Shown: piece by piece, positions 18,696 through 26,100 of the stretch | Layout of the letters: every line of letters starts with the position of its first letter | How positions within the stretch are numbered: the first letter of the stretch is position 1 | NCBI GenBank assembly: GCA_001899235.1 | Contig: MKVR01000050.1 | Span: forward strand, 116,735-180,734 | Direction of reading: 5' to 3' | DNA: 64,000 bases | Source: Nitrosospira sp. 56-18 | Lineage (GTDB): Bacteria; Pseudomonadota; Gammaproteobacteria; Burkholderiales; Nitrosomonadaceae | Translations under genes and position numbers: made by a program | Notes under the pieces: generated by a model | The model's database searches: none | Told to the model about the DNA's origin: nothing | Seen by the model: the letters and a program-made list of their open reading frames with translations, nothing else

Positions 18696-19931
18696 ATGAA
18701 GACTTATCTGGTTGGCGGCTCGGTACGGGATGAAATTCTAGGTCTGCCGGTAACGGACCATGACCATGTCGTGGTGGGATCGACGCCGGAAGAAATGGTG
18801 CGGCTGGGCTACCGGGCGGTGGGTAAGGACTTTCCCGTTTTCCTTCATCCCGAAACCCATGAGCAATACGCCCTGGCTCGCACCGAGCGCAAGATATCGC
18901 GCGGGTACAAGGGTTTCGAGGTCTATGCCTCGCCGGAAGTTTCGTTGCAGGAGGACCTTGCGCGGCGCGATCTCACCATCAATTCCATCGCCAGGGATGA
19001 GAACGGCAACATCATCGATCCATTCGGAGGAGTAGCCGATCTTGAAGCCGGATTGCTGCGGCATATAGGCCCGGCCTTCACGGAAGATCCGGTTCGGGTG
19101 CTGCGCACCGCCCGTTTCGCCGCTCGTTTCGGTTTCCGCATTGCGCCGGAAACGCTGACGCTCATGAGCGAAATGGTGCATAACGGCGAAGTCGACGCGC
19201 TGGTTCCCGAACGCGTCTGGCAGGAGTTTGCCCGCGGCCTCATGGAGCACAAACCTTCCCGCATGTTTTATGCTCTGCGGGAGTGTGGCGCGCTCACCCG
19301 CCTGATGCCGGAAGTGGATGCTTTGTTCGGCGTGCCCCAACCACCGCAGCACCACCCGGAAATCGATACCGGCGTGCACGTGATGATGGTCATCGATCAC
19401 GCCGCGTGGAAAAATTATTCCCTCCCGGTGCGGTTCGCCGCCCTTACCCATGACCTTGGCAAAGGCACCACGCCACCGGAAGAATGGCCGCGCCATATCG
19501 GCCATGAAGCGCGCAGCGTCAAACTGGTAAGGGAGCTATGCGAGCGCATCAGAAGCACAAACGAAGCCCGGGACCTGGCATTGCTGGTTGCACGCTACCA
19601 TGGAGACGTCCACCACTCGCTCGAGCTGAGGCCATCGACCATCGCCGCCATGCTTCAGGCGGTGGATGCTTATCGCAAGCCGCAGCGGTTCGAAGAATTT
19701 CTACAGGCTTGTGCATGCGATTTTCATGGAAGGCCGGGTTATGCCGAAAAACCCTATCCGCAAGCTGAACGCCTGCGAATGGCGCTCAGCGCGGCGAGAA
19801 GCGTGGACGCGGGCGCAATTGCCGCCGAGCTGGCCAGAACCGCCCAGGATCCCACACGCTTGCCGGCGGCTATCAATACCAGGGTAAATGAGGCGCGTAT
19901 TGCCGAAATAAAGGCGCAATCCTCCCTGTAG
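18696..19931 (+). CDS. cca: CCA-adding tRNA nucleotidyltransferase with HD domain
   Basis: 411 residues, the size of the gammaproteobacterial/betaproteobacterial enzyme. The nucleotidyltransferase core has YLVGGSVRDEILG and the metal-binding DHDHVVVGS (DxD). The RRDLTINSIA motif and EDPVRVLRTARFAARFGF follow. The C-terminal HD phosphohydrolase is recognised by LTHDLGKGTT and HEARSV. It adds or repairs the CCA end of tRNAs; the HD domain gives 2',3'-cyclic phosphodiesterase and phosphatase activity. It is the last gene of the slt-SDR-cca run. Confidence 0.95.
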   Translation: MKTYLVGGSVRDEILGLPVTDHDHVVVGSTPEEMVRLGYRAVGKDFPVFLHPETHEQYALARTERKISRGYKGFEVYASPEVSLQEDLARRDLTINSIARDENGNIIDPFGGVADLEAGLLRHIGPAFTEDPVRVLRTARFAARFGFRIAPETLTLMSEMVHNGEVDALVPERVWQEFARGLMEHKPSRMFYALRECGALTRLMPEVDALFGVPQPPQHHPEIDTGVHVMMVIDHAAWKNYSLPVRFAALTHDLGKGTTPPEEWPRHIGHEARSVKLVRELCERIRSTNEARDLALLVARYHGDVHHSLELRPSTIAAMLQAVDAYRKPQRFEEFLQACACDFHGRPGYAEKPYPQAERLRMALSAARSVDAGAIAAELARTAQDPTRLPAAINTRVNEARIAEIKAQSSL

Positions 19932-19943
19932 TGAACTTACCAC

Positions 19944-19962
19944 GCACCGGATTTAGGTTCAA
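19944..19962. repeat. Right-end remnant of MITE-like family B
   Basis: ACCGGATTTAGGTTCAAA resembles the right end of the element at 38771-38789 (CCGGATTTAGGTT). It sits in the 47-base gap between the convergent cca and dsbA genes, with no left end nearby. Confidence 0.35.
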
Positions 19963-19978
19963 ATACCATGACGCCTTG

Positions 19979-20626
19979 CTACTTCGATCCGCGCTCCTTG
20001 CGTACTTTTTCTATCAAGGCAGTTGCCGTATTGATGGTATCCTGAGGAGTTCCGCCCATCCTCCCACTGGTAAGGTATTTACCATCCACCACAACCGATG
20101 GAACACCAGAAAGCCCATAATCCTTAGACAGGTGCGTTGCGCGGGATACCTGGTTCTGCACGGAAAAAGAATTGTAGGCGTCGATGAATTTCTGGCGGTC
20201 CAGTCCCTGCTTTGCTATCCAGTTGAACAACACGTCATCCTTGGTCAGGTCGATCCCGTCCCGATGAATTGCGTCATAAACCTTGTCATGCAGTTTCTCC
20301 CGTTCGCCAAGCGCATCCAGTGCGTAGAAGATTTTTGCCCCAGGGATCCAGTTGGGGCGAAAAACAGCAGGAATATAACGGAAACTGACATCCTTCGGCT
20401 TATCCTTCAGCCATGCCTTGATATAAGGATGCAGGTCATAACAGTGCGGGCAGCCATACCAGAAGAACTCGATAACCTCTATATTATTACCGCTATCCGT
20501 GGTTTTCGGATGTTTCAGAACCGTGTAATCCCGCCCCTCGACAATTTCGGCCGAGACTCCGGAAATACCAGCAATGCCCGTGCCGAGAAACAAAAGAACT
20601 ACCGCAAGCAAACGCATGGGGATCAT
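19979..20626 (-). CDS. dsbA: Periplasmic thiol:disulfide oxidoreductase DsbA
   Basis: 215 residues. Signal peptide LLAVVLLFLGTGIAGISGVSA, then a thioredoxin fold with the active site EFFWYGCPHCYDLHP and an inserted helical domain; the cis-Pro loop is SGVPSVVVDGKY. It introduces disulfides into exported proteins and is re-oxidised by DsbB. AAGGAG precedes the ATG. It follows a SPOR gene and argS on the same strand with short gaps, probably one transcript. Confidence 0.95.
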   Translation of the reverse strand: MIPMRLLAVVLLFLGTGIAGISGVSAEIVEGRDYTVLKHPKTTDSGNNIEVIEFFWYGCPHCYDLHPYIKAWLKDKPKDVSFRYIPAVFRPNWIPGAKIFYALDALGEREKLHDKVYDAIHRDGIDLTKDDVLFNWIAKQGLDRQKFIDAYNSFSVQNQVSRATHLSKDYGLSGVPSVVVDGKYLTSGRMGGTPQDTINTATALIEKVRKERGSK

Positions 20627-20691
20627 GTTTTCTCCTTGAATGGGTGAACCGATGCTGATGAGGCATACTGCGCCAGCCAGGGGTTATCTTC

Positions 20692-21303
20692 TTACTGTCT
20701 GCCTTCGTGGACCTTGATGAGACTGCTCTGCACACCGTTTTGCTGCAATGAAGCCTGAGCCTGTTTCATATCCTCGGTACCTGTGAAAGGACCCACCCGC
20801 ACGCGATGCCAGATGCCTCTCCCCGGCAAATCCGCAGCCTGGACGAATGCCTCTACTCCCAGCATGGCAAGCCTTGCTTTCAGATTGTCGGCATCTTCCG
20901 CTTTCTGGAATGATCCCGTCTGGAGAAAATACCTGTCGCCGGATGAAGCATGCTGCTCCGCTTGCTTGAACTGCTGTTCCGTTACGGCTTCTTCACTGTT
21001 CGGCAGGATTTTGTAGAATTCGAAACGGGGTTTGCCATCGGTTGCTTTGCCGTTTTTCTCGCTCCCGCCGGAATTCTGCGCACTCTTTTCGATTTGATTG
21101 GCGGTCCCCTTACCCGGCGCGCTATCCACGACCTTTTCATTCCCAATGAATGGGCTGGGCGACTTGTCTATATACATCCATATGGCTATGGCACTCAGAA
21201 GTCCGAGCGCGTAGCCAGTAAACAATCCAAACAGAAAAGCACCCCTGCTTTTGTCGGATACTTGAGAATTCGTCGAAGTCTTATAATCGCGGCTCATGTA
21301 CAT
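20692..21303 (-). CDS. SPOR-domain membrane protein (FtsN-like)
   Basis: 203 residues. Short cytoplasmic N-terminus, one membrane helix (GAFLFGLFTGYALGLLSAIAIWMY), a low-complexity periplasmic linker, and a C-terminal SPOR domain from ~residue 125 (YFLQTGSFQKAEDADNLKARL ... WHRVRVGPFTG). SPOR domains bind denuded glycan strands at the septum. The layout is that of FtsN, though only the domain plan supports that role. GGAG lies eight bases before the ATG at 21303. argS ends 11 bases upstream. Confidence 0.88.
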   Translation of the reverse strand: MYMSRDYKTSTNSQVSDKSRGAFLFGLFTGYALGLLSAIAIWMYIDKSPSPFIGNEKVVDSAPGKGTANQIEKSAQNSGGSEKNGKATDGKPRFEFYKILPNSEEAVTEQQFKQAEQHASSGDRYFLQTGSFQKAEDADNLKARLAMLGVEAFVQAADLPGRGIWHRVRVGPFTGTEDMKQAQASLQQNGVQSSLIKVHEGRQ

Positions 21304-21314
21304 GTGATACTCCG

Positions 21315-23087
21315 CTACATTTTTTCAGGCGCGCTTACGCCAAGAAGATCCAGTCCGTTGCTCAACACCTGGCGGATCGCTGCTATCAGCGCCAGGCGGG
21401 CAAGCCGCAAGGGAACGTCCGGCACGAGAAAACGAGTAGCATTATAGTAGCTGTGGAACTCCCCCGCCAATTCCCGCAAATAAAACGCGATCAGATGAGG
21501 AGACAACTCCCTGGCTGCCGCCTCCACTGTGTCGGGGTAATCTATCAGTTTTTGCAACAGCGACAGCTCTGCGGCACCACTGAGCAAGGACAGATCCGCG
21601 GTGACCAGAATCGCGCTGTCCTCCCCCCATTGGCCGAGCACGCTGCAGACCCGGGCGTGCGCGTATTGTATGTAATATACGGGATTTTCGTTGCTTTGCG
21701 ACTTGGCCAGATCCAGATCGAAGTCCAGATGCTGGTCGCTTTTACGCAGGACATAAAAGAATCGAGCCGCGTCATTTCCCACGTCCTGGCGCAAAGCGCG
21801 CAAGGTAACAAACTCTCCGGAACGCGTGGACATGGAGGCTTTTTTCCCGTCGCGATAAAGGACAGCAAACTGCACCAGGGCGATTTCGAGCTTCGACGGA
21901 TCGAGCGCCAGAGCCTGCATCGCTCCTTTCACGCGGGGAATATACCCATGGTGATCAGCGCCCCAAACATCGATGACGCGGTCGAAGCCGCGCTCGAACT
22001 TGTTGAGGTGATACGCGATATCGGATGCAAAATAGGTATATTGCCGGTTTTCGCGTTGCAGCACGCGATCCTTTTCGTCACCGAAAGCGCTGGAACGGAA
22101 CCATCTGGCGCCGTCCTGCTGATATAAATAGCCGCCTTTCTCGAGCAGGTGAACCGCATCCGCCACCTGCCCGCTGTTGAATAGCGATTGCTCGGAAAAC
22201 CAGGCGTCGAAAACCACCCCAAACTCCATCAGATCATTGCGGCAGTCTCCCAGTTGCTCCGCAAGAACAAAATCGTGAATATAAGCGTAATCTTCCCCAA
22301 GCAGTTTTTTCGCATTGACGATGAGGCTGTCGAGCTGCGCCTCGGCATCAGGCTCGGCATCCTCGCCACCGCTCTTTTCATGGGAAAGGGCTTCGAGCAG
22401 CAGCGCGGGTTCATGCACGTAACGCCCTCCGTGCGCCCTGTGGATCAGCCGTGCCATGTCTCGAACGTATTCTCCCTGGTAGGCATTCCCGGGAAAAAAC
22501 GTGGCAACGCCATTCAGTTCAAGGTAACGCAGCCAGGTGGAAAGTGCGAGGATATCCATCTGCCGCCCTGCATCGTTGACATAATACTCGCGCCAGACAG
22601 CGTAACCGGCTGCATCCAGCACGTTCGCCAGGCTGGCGCCAAATGCTGCGCCACGTCCATGCCCCACATGCAAGGGGCCCGTGGGATTGGCGGAAACAAA
22701 CTCGACCTGAACCTTTGCGCCCTTCCCAAAAGTGCCGTGGCCGAATTTTTTTCCGCTCTCCAATATATGGCGCGGGAACTGCTGCTTGACCGAGGTCTTG
22801 AGAAACAGATTGATGAATCCGGCGCCCGCCATTTCGACCTTTTCCAGATAAGGCGAAACGGAAAGCGCATCGATAAGCAGCCCGGCGATATCGCGCGGAT
22901 TCTGGCGCTGCAGCCTGCCTAGCTGCATTGCGAGATTGCAGGAATAATCACCGTGGCTGGATAGCTTTGGGCGCGCAAACTCTATCGGCAGATCCAAACC
23001 AGAACTCAACATCGACCTTGCACTCAGGACGTCCTGCAGAATTTCGGTAAAGTGGGATTTGAGGTGGAGCTGGGTTTTCGAAAGCAT
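21315..23087 (-). CDS. argS: Arginyl-tRNA synthetase
   Basis: 590 residues from ATG 23087; the ORF-track start is a TTG ten codons earlier with no ribosome site. An N-terminal tRNA-recognition domain is followed by the class I core with PTGPLHVGHGRGAA (HIGH motif as HVGH) and the KMSK-equivalent KASMSTRSGEFVTL. An anticodon-binding DALR domain ends the protein. It charges tRNA-Arg. A TATAAT box lies upstream at about 23121-23126 on the minus strand, but no good -35 is visible. Confidence 0.95.
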   Translation of the reverse strand: MLSKTQLHLKSHFTEILQDVLSARSMLSSGLDLPIEFARPKLSSHGDYSCNLAMQLGRLQRQNPRDIAGLLIDALSVSPYLEKVEMAGAGFINLFLKTSVKQQFPRHILESGKKFGHGTFGKGAKVQVEFVSANPTGPLHVGHGRGAAFGASLANVLDAAGYAVWREYYVNDAGRQMDILALSTWLRYLELNGVATFFPGNAYQGEYVRDMARLIHRAHGGRYVHEPALLLEALSHEKSGGEDAEPDAEAQLDSLIVNAKKLLGEDYAYIHDFVLAEQLGDCRNDLMEFGVVFDAWFSEQSLFNSGQVADAVHLLEKGGYLYQQDGARWFRSSAFGDEKDRVLQRENRQYTYFASDIAYHLNKFERGFDRVIDVWGADHHGYIPRVKGAMQALALDPSKLEIALVQFAVLYRDGKKASMSTRSGEFVTLRALRQDVGNDAARFFYVLRKSDQHLDFDLDLAKSQSNENPVYYIQYAHARVCSVLGQWGEDSAILVTADLSLLSGAAELSLLQKLIDYPDTVEAAARELSPHLIAFYLRELAGEFHSYYNATRFLVPDVPLRLARLALIAAIRQVLSNGLDLLGVSAPEKM

Positions 23088-23241
23088 GCTGCGCAGCAGA
23101 AGACAGTTTGAAGACAACTATTATATAAGATACCGTCGCGAGTTTGATCGTCCCTGCGATCAAACGGGAGATTGAAGAAAAATGGCACTGGCGAGGCACG
23201 CCAATCGCTAACGACGTATCGTTGAGCGATCCCGCGCATGC

Positions 23242-24474
23242 TTACCACCGCAATCTCAGATACCCATCCGCTTCAGTGAAACGGAATCGCACGATGTTGA
23301 CGCCCCGATGGAGAAGGGTCTGCCGCGCAAGAGGCTTGAATGGTCCGGCCGCTGAGCGCGATCGCTCCATCCGCAGCCTCGTTTCACGCGGAGAAAAAAT
23401 TTGCAATTCATATCGCCCGGTCTCGATTTCACGCAGCTGCGGAGCAAATGGCTGGGCCAGCGGCTCGCCCACGAACACACCCTCTCCAGGCCAGGCCACA
23501 CTCTTCCAGTAGGCCTCGATGGCGCTTGCGCCAAGCGCGTAATGAAACATGGCTATGCCCGGAACAGGGAACTTCTGAACATGGTTGCAGGGCTCCACTA
23601 CGGTACCGTAGCTGGCTGTGGCCCCGGCCTCCAGCCAGCGCAGGCTGCTCATCTGGTTTGAATCGGTCAACTGGCCGCCGGATGAAGTCAAATGATCTGC
23701 CAGCGCGCCGGGCAGGAAATCGAGCGTATCGAGCAGAGGAACGCTCTCTGCTCCCGTGAAATAGAAAAACACGTCGTGGCGATCGCTGAGCGCGTCAACT
23801 TCGAGAATCTCCACAGGAAAAACACCCGCAAATAGTTTTGCGGTCTGCTCGAACTGGGCGGATCGCACACTGCGCATTTTGTCCGGTGTTATCATCAGGT
23901 AGGCGCGTCCCTGGGGAAAGCTGCGATCCGAGGAAATACCGCGGTCTATCAGCTCCCTGATCTGCTCGAAATTGATTCCCGCGAGCATCATTGCCGGACG
24001 CAACCCTTGGTCCCGCGCCGGATAAAGCGTGGTAGAACTGTAGTAGGCACTGGGGGCGGTCGGTCCGCATCGGATCGAACAGTAGCGTTCATCGAAACCA
24101 AAAGCCAGTGCCGAAGTCAGCGACATGCAATCCACGCGGTAGGGAGCGGTCCAGGCAACCGCATAGGCTTGCACATGCGCCGGTGTGTTGCGGTCTATCC
24201 TCTTCTTGATCTCAAGAAAATCTTCCTTCGAAATACTGCTCCGGCCGGGTTCAAAGCGAACATGGATCATGTTCGCCTGCGGGATGTGCCGCATTTTCTG
24301 GTAATAATCACCGACACGGCGAGAGAGCGGGTCGGAATCATTAATGACAACCGCAACATCATCGGGCGTGAGGCTCGTGCGCGGCAACTCTATCCGCTTC
24401 TGGGTCTGCGCCTGGGCGGTTGCGGGCCATGCAACCGACAGTACGACGATCAGAATGGCAATCAAGGCTTGCAT
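23242..24474 (-). CDS. Exported protein of the TIGR03790 type
   Basis: 410 residues with a signal peptide (LIAILIVVLSVAWPATAQA) and no membrane helix. Conserved-looking blocks are DDVAVVINDSDPLSRRVGDYYQK, NMIHVRF, QAYAVAWTAPYRVDCMS and the Cys-containing MSSLRWLEAGATASYGTVVEPCNH. These match my memory of TIGR03790, an uncharacterised family reported to occur mainly in genomes that carry exosortase. That would tie it to the PEP-CTERM system, represented here by the gene at 8032. The catalytic role is unknown; the His/Cys-rich blocks could suggest a peptidase-like fold, which is speculation. The family assignment is from recollection and not a search. Confidence 0.7.
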   Translation of the reverse strand: MQALIAILIVVLSVAWPATAQAQTQKRIELPRTSLTPDDVAVVINDSDPLSRRVGDYYQKMRHIPQANMIHVRFEPGRSSISKEDFLEIKKRIDRNTPAHVQAYAVAWTAPYRVDCMSLTSALAFGFDERYCSIRCGPTAPSAYYSSTTLYPARDQGLRPAMMLAGINFEQIRELIDRGISSDRSFPQGRAYLMITPDKMRSVRSAQFEQTAKLFAGVFPVEILEVDALSDRHDVFFYFTGAESVPLLDTLDFLPGALADHLTSSGGQLTDSNQMSSLRWLEAGATASYGTVVEPCNHVQKFPVPGIAMFHYALGASAIEAYWKSVAWPGEGVFVGEPLAQPFAPQLREIETGRYELQIFSPRETRLRMERSRSAAGPFKPLARQTLLHRGVNIVRFRFTEADGYLRLRW

Positions 24475-24699
24475 GCGGCCTTCATGATGGGAATGGTAAC
24501 GAGATGGGATAGAGATGGTCAGGAACTCCCTGGCTTTGGAAGGCGGCGCTTCGCCAAAGACTCGTTAATCAAAAGCCTCCGACCGGCAGCAGCAGCAATT
24601 TCAGATCCTCACGAAGTAATCCCAAAGGGAGTAATCCCGAAGAGGCTGGTATCCATCTCGTGCATAATAACGGCTCGGGAAAAACCAGTCCACCGGCCA

Positions 24700-25830
24700 A
24701 TGCAGCCTCTCCACGAACTCCTTCACCGGCGTGTACCGCAAATACCGGTCACTAGGCTTCTGATAGCGAGCAATTTGATCATCTTCGGCGCAATGCTCGC
24801 CGGGGGGGCGAGCTTGTGGCATTCCTCCAATACCGTGCAACTGGCGTGGGGAGCGAATTTCGGACCGGCCACGCAGGACGGGGAATGGTGGCGTCTTGGC
24901 AGCGCCATGTTCCTCCATTTCGGCGTTATTCATCTCACGCTCAATCTCTGGGCGCTCTGGGACGCAGGGGAACTGGTGGAGCGCATGTATGGGCATGCCC
25001 GGTTTGCCGCCATTTATTTCGCAGGGGGACTTGCCGGCAATCTGTTGTCGCTGGTTGCGCATAAAGGCCTGGCGGTATCCGGAGGGGCCTCGGGTGCCAT
25101 TTTTGGCATGTATGGCGCGCTGCTGGTTTTTCTGTGGCATGAACGCGCGAATCTTCATCCCGAAGAATTTCGCTGGTTCTTTTGGGGGGCTTCGGGTTTC
25201 GCGGTCGTCACCTTAATTCTGGGGCACTTCATCGCGGGTATCGATAATGCCGCGCACATTGGCGGATTTTTGACCGGGATACTCGCCGGCATAGTGTTCG
25301 CGCAGCCCGGCGCAACAAAGGAAGCGAAGGAAACGTCCCTTCGCAGCCGGTTGTTGGCGGCAGCAACCATTGCGCTTTCGATCGCCGTCCTTATCAGCCA
25401 GATACCGAAACCCGCCTACCGATGGAGCGAAGAACTGCAGGCGCGCAAGGAGATCGGGGAATTCCTGCAGGACGATATCGCGATAACAAGGGACTGGCAA
25501 AGCATCCTCGATGAGGGAGCGCACGGCAACATCTCGTTCGAAGAAATGGCGGGGCGGATAGATACGGCAGTGGGTGATCGCTACGAGGAAAGTTTTGAGC
25601 AACTTACGCACTCGCCGCACGATCCGGATCTTCCTTCCGCCTCGAAAGTGGATAGGCTGCGCCAATATGCCGAACGCCGCAGGGATGCTTCCCGCGCGCT
25701 TGCCGAAGGATTGCGCGCCCACAAGCCCGAACAGATTCGCGATGCCATGGAAATGGCAAAGCAGGCGCCCCGGCTGATCGAATCCGGCCGCCCCGATGCC
25801 CGAAAGCCGGAAAAAGGAAATCGGGATTGA
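24700..25830 (+). CDS. Rhomboid-family intramembrane serine protease with long C-terminal tail
   Basis: 376 residues from ATG 24700; the ORF-track start at 24007 is read-through of the antisense side of the TIGR03790 gene. Six or so membrane helices in residues ~15-215, with the oxyanion/helix-turn segment HLTLNLWALW, the catalytic Ser in SGGASGAIFG, and catalytic His in AAHIGGFLTG. A cytoplasmic charged extension of about 150 residues follows (KEIGEFLQDD ... ). Rhomboids cut transmembrane segments of client proteins; the substrate is not known. The start site has a weak ribosome site and could lie slightly upstream. Confidence 0.87.
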   Translation: MQPLHELLHRRVPQIPVTRLLIASNLIIFGAMLAGGASLWHSSNTVQLAWGANFGPATQDGEWWRLGSAMFLHFGVIHLTLNLWALWDAGELVERMYGHARFAAIYFAGGLAGNLLSLVAHKGLAVSGGASGAIFGMYGALLVFLWHERANLHPEEFRWFFWGASGFAVVTLILGHFIAGIDNAAHIGGFLTGILAGIVFAQPGATKEAKETSLRSRLLAAATIALSIAVLISQIPKPAYRWSEELQARKEIGEFLQDDIAITRDWQSILDEGAHGNISFEEMAGRIDTAVGDRYEESFEQLTHSPHDPDLPSASKVDRLRQYAERRRDASRALAEGLRAHKPEQIRDAMEMAKQAPRLIESGRPDARKPEKGNRD

Positions 25831-25944
25831 TCAGGGCGAACAGATGCCAGCTATCGTCTTTCCGTATGCATGCCTGGCCACCGCCCGCGGCGTCCCGCTC
25901 AGGATCCGGTCTTCGTCCATTCACCCGGATAATTTTAAAAAGTT

Positions 25945-25973
25945 TTGACATGCCGAAAGAAATATTGCAACAT
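25945..25973 (+). promoter_or_regulatory. Candidate nrdAB promoter
   Basis: Perfect -35 TTGACA, 17 bases, then CAACAT as a weak -10. It is immediately followed by two NrdR-type boxes, which would place the repressor over the promoter and start site. Confidence 0.45.
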
Positions 25974-25978
25974 TGTCG

Positions 25979-25994
25979 GCACTAGCAATAGTCA
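25979..25994. promoter_or_regulatory. NrdR box 1
   Basis: GCACTAGCAATAGTCA, a degenerate copy of the NrdR consensus ACACWATATATWGTGT with palindromic ACTA/TAGT. Its centre lies 32 bp from that of box 2, the spacing known for paired NrdR boxes. Confidence 0.65.
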
Positions 25995-26010
25995 AACTTA
26001 TCCCAAGCAA

Positions 26011-26026
26011 ACACTAGATATAGTGT
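26011..26026. promoter_or_regulatory. NrdR box 2
   Basis: ACACTAGATATAGTGT, a near-perfect palindrome and close match to the NrdR box. NrdR with bound (d)ATP represses ribonucleotide reductase genes. The nrdA start is 75 bases downstream. Confidence 0.8.
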
Positions 26027-26100
26027 TTGTCTCAGCATCATGACTTCCAGCACCAGCTAATGGAAGAAATAGTTTTCTGTCTAGGAAAGGAGAATCGGAC

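Noticed and set aside
24007-24699. Long N-terminal extension of the rhomboid ORF
   Set aside because: This is the antisense of the TIGR03790-type gene and has no family character; the rhomboid domain starts just after 24700.
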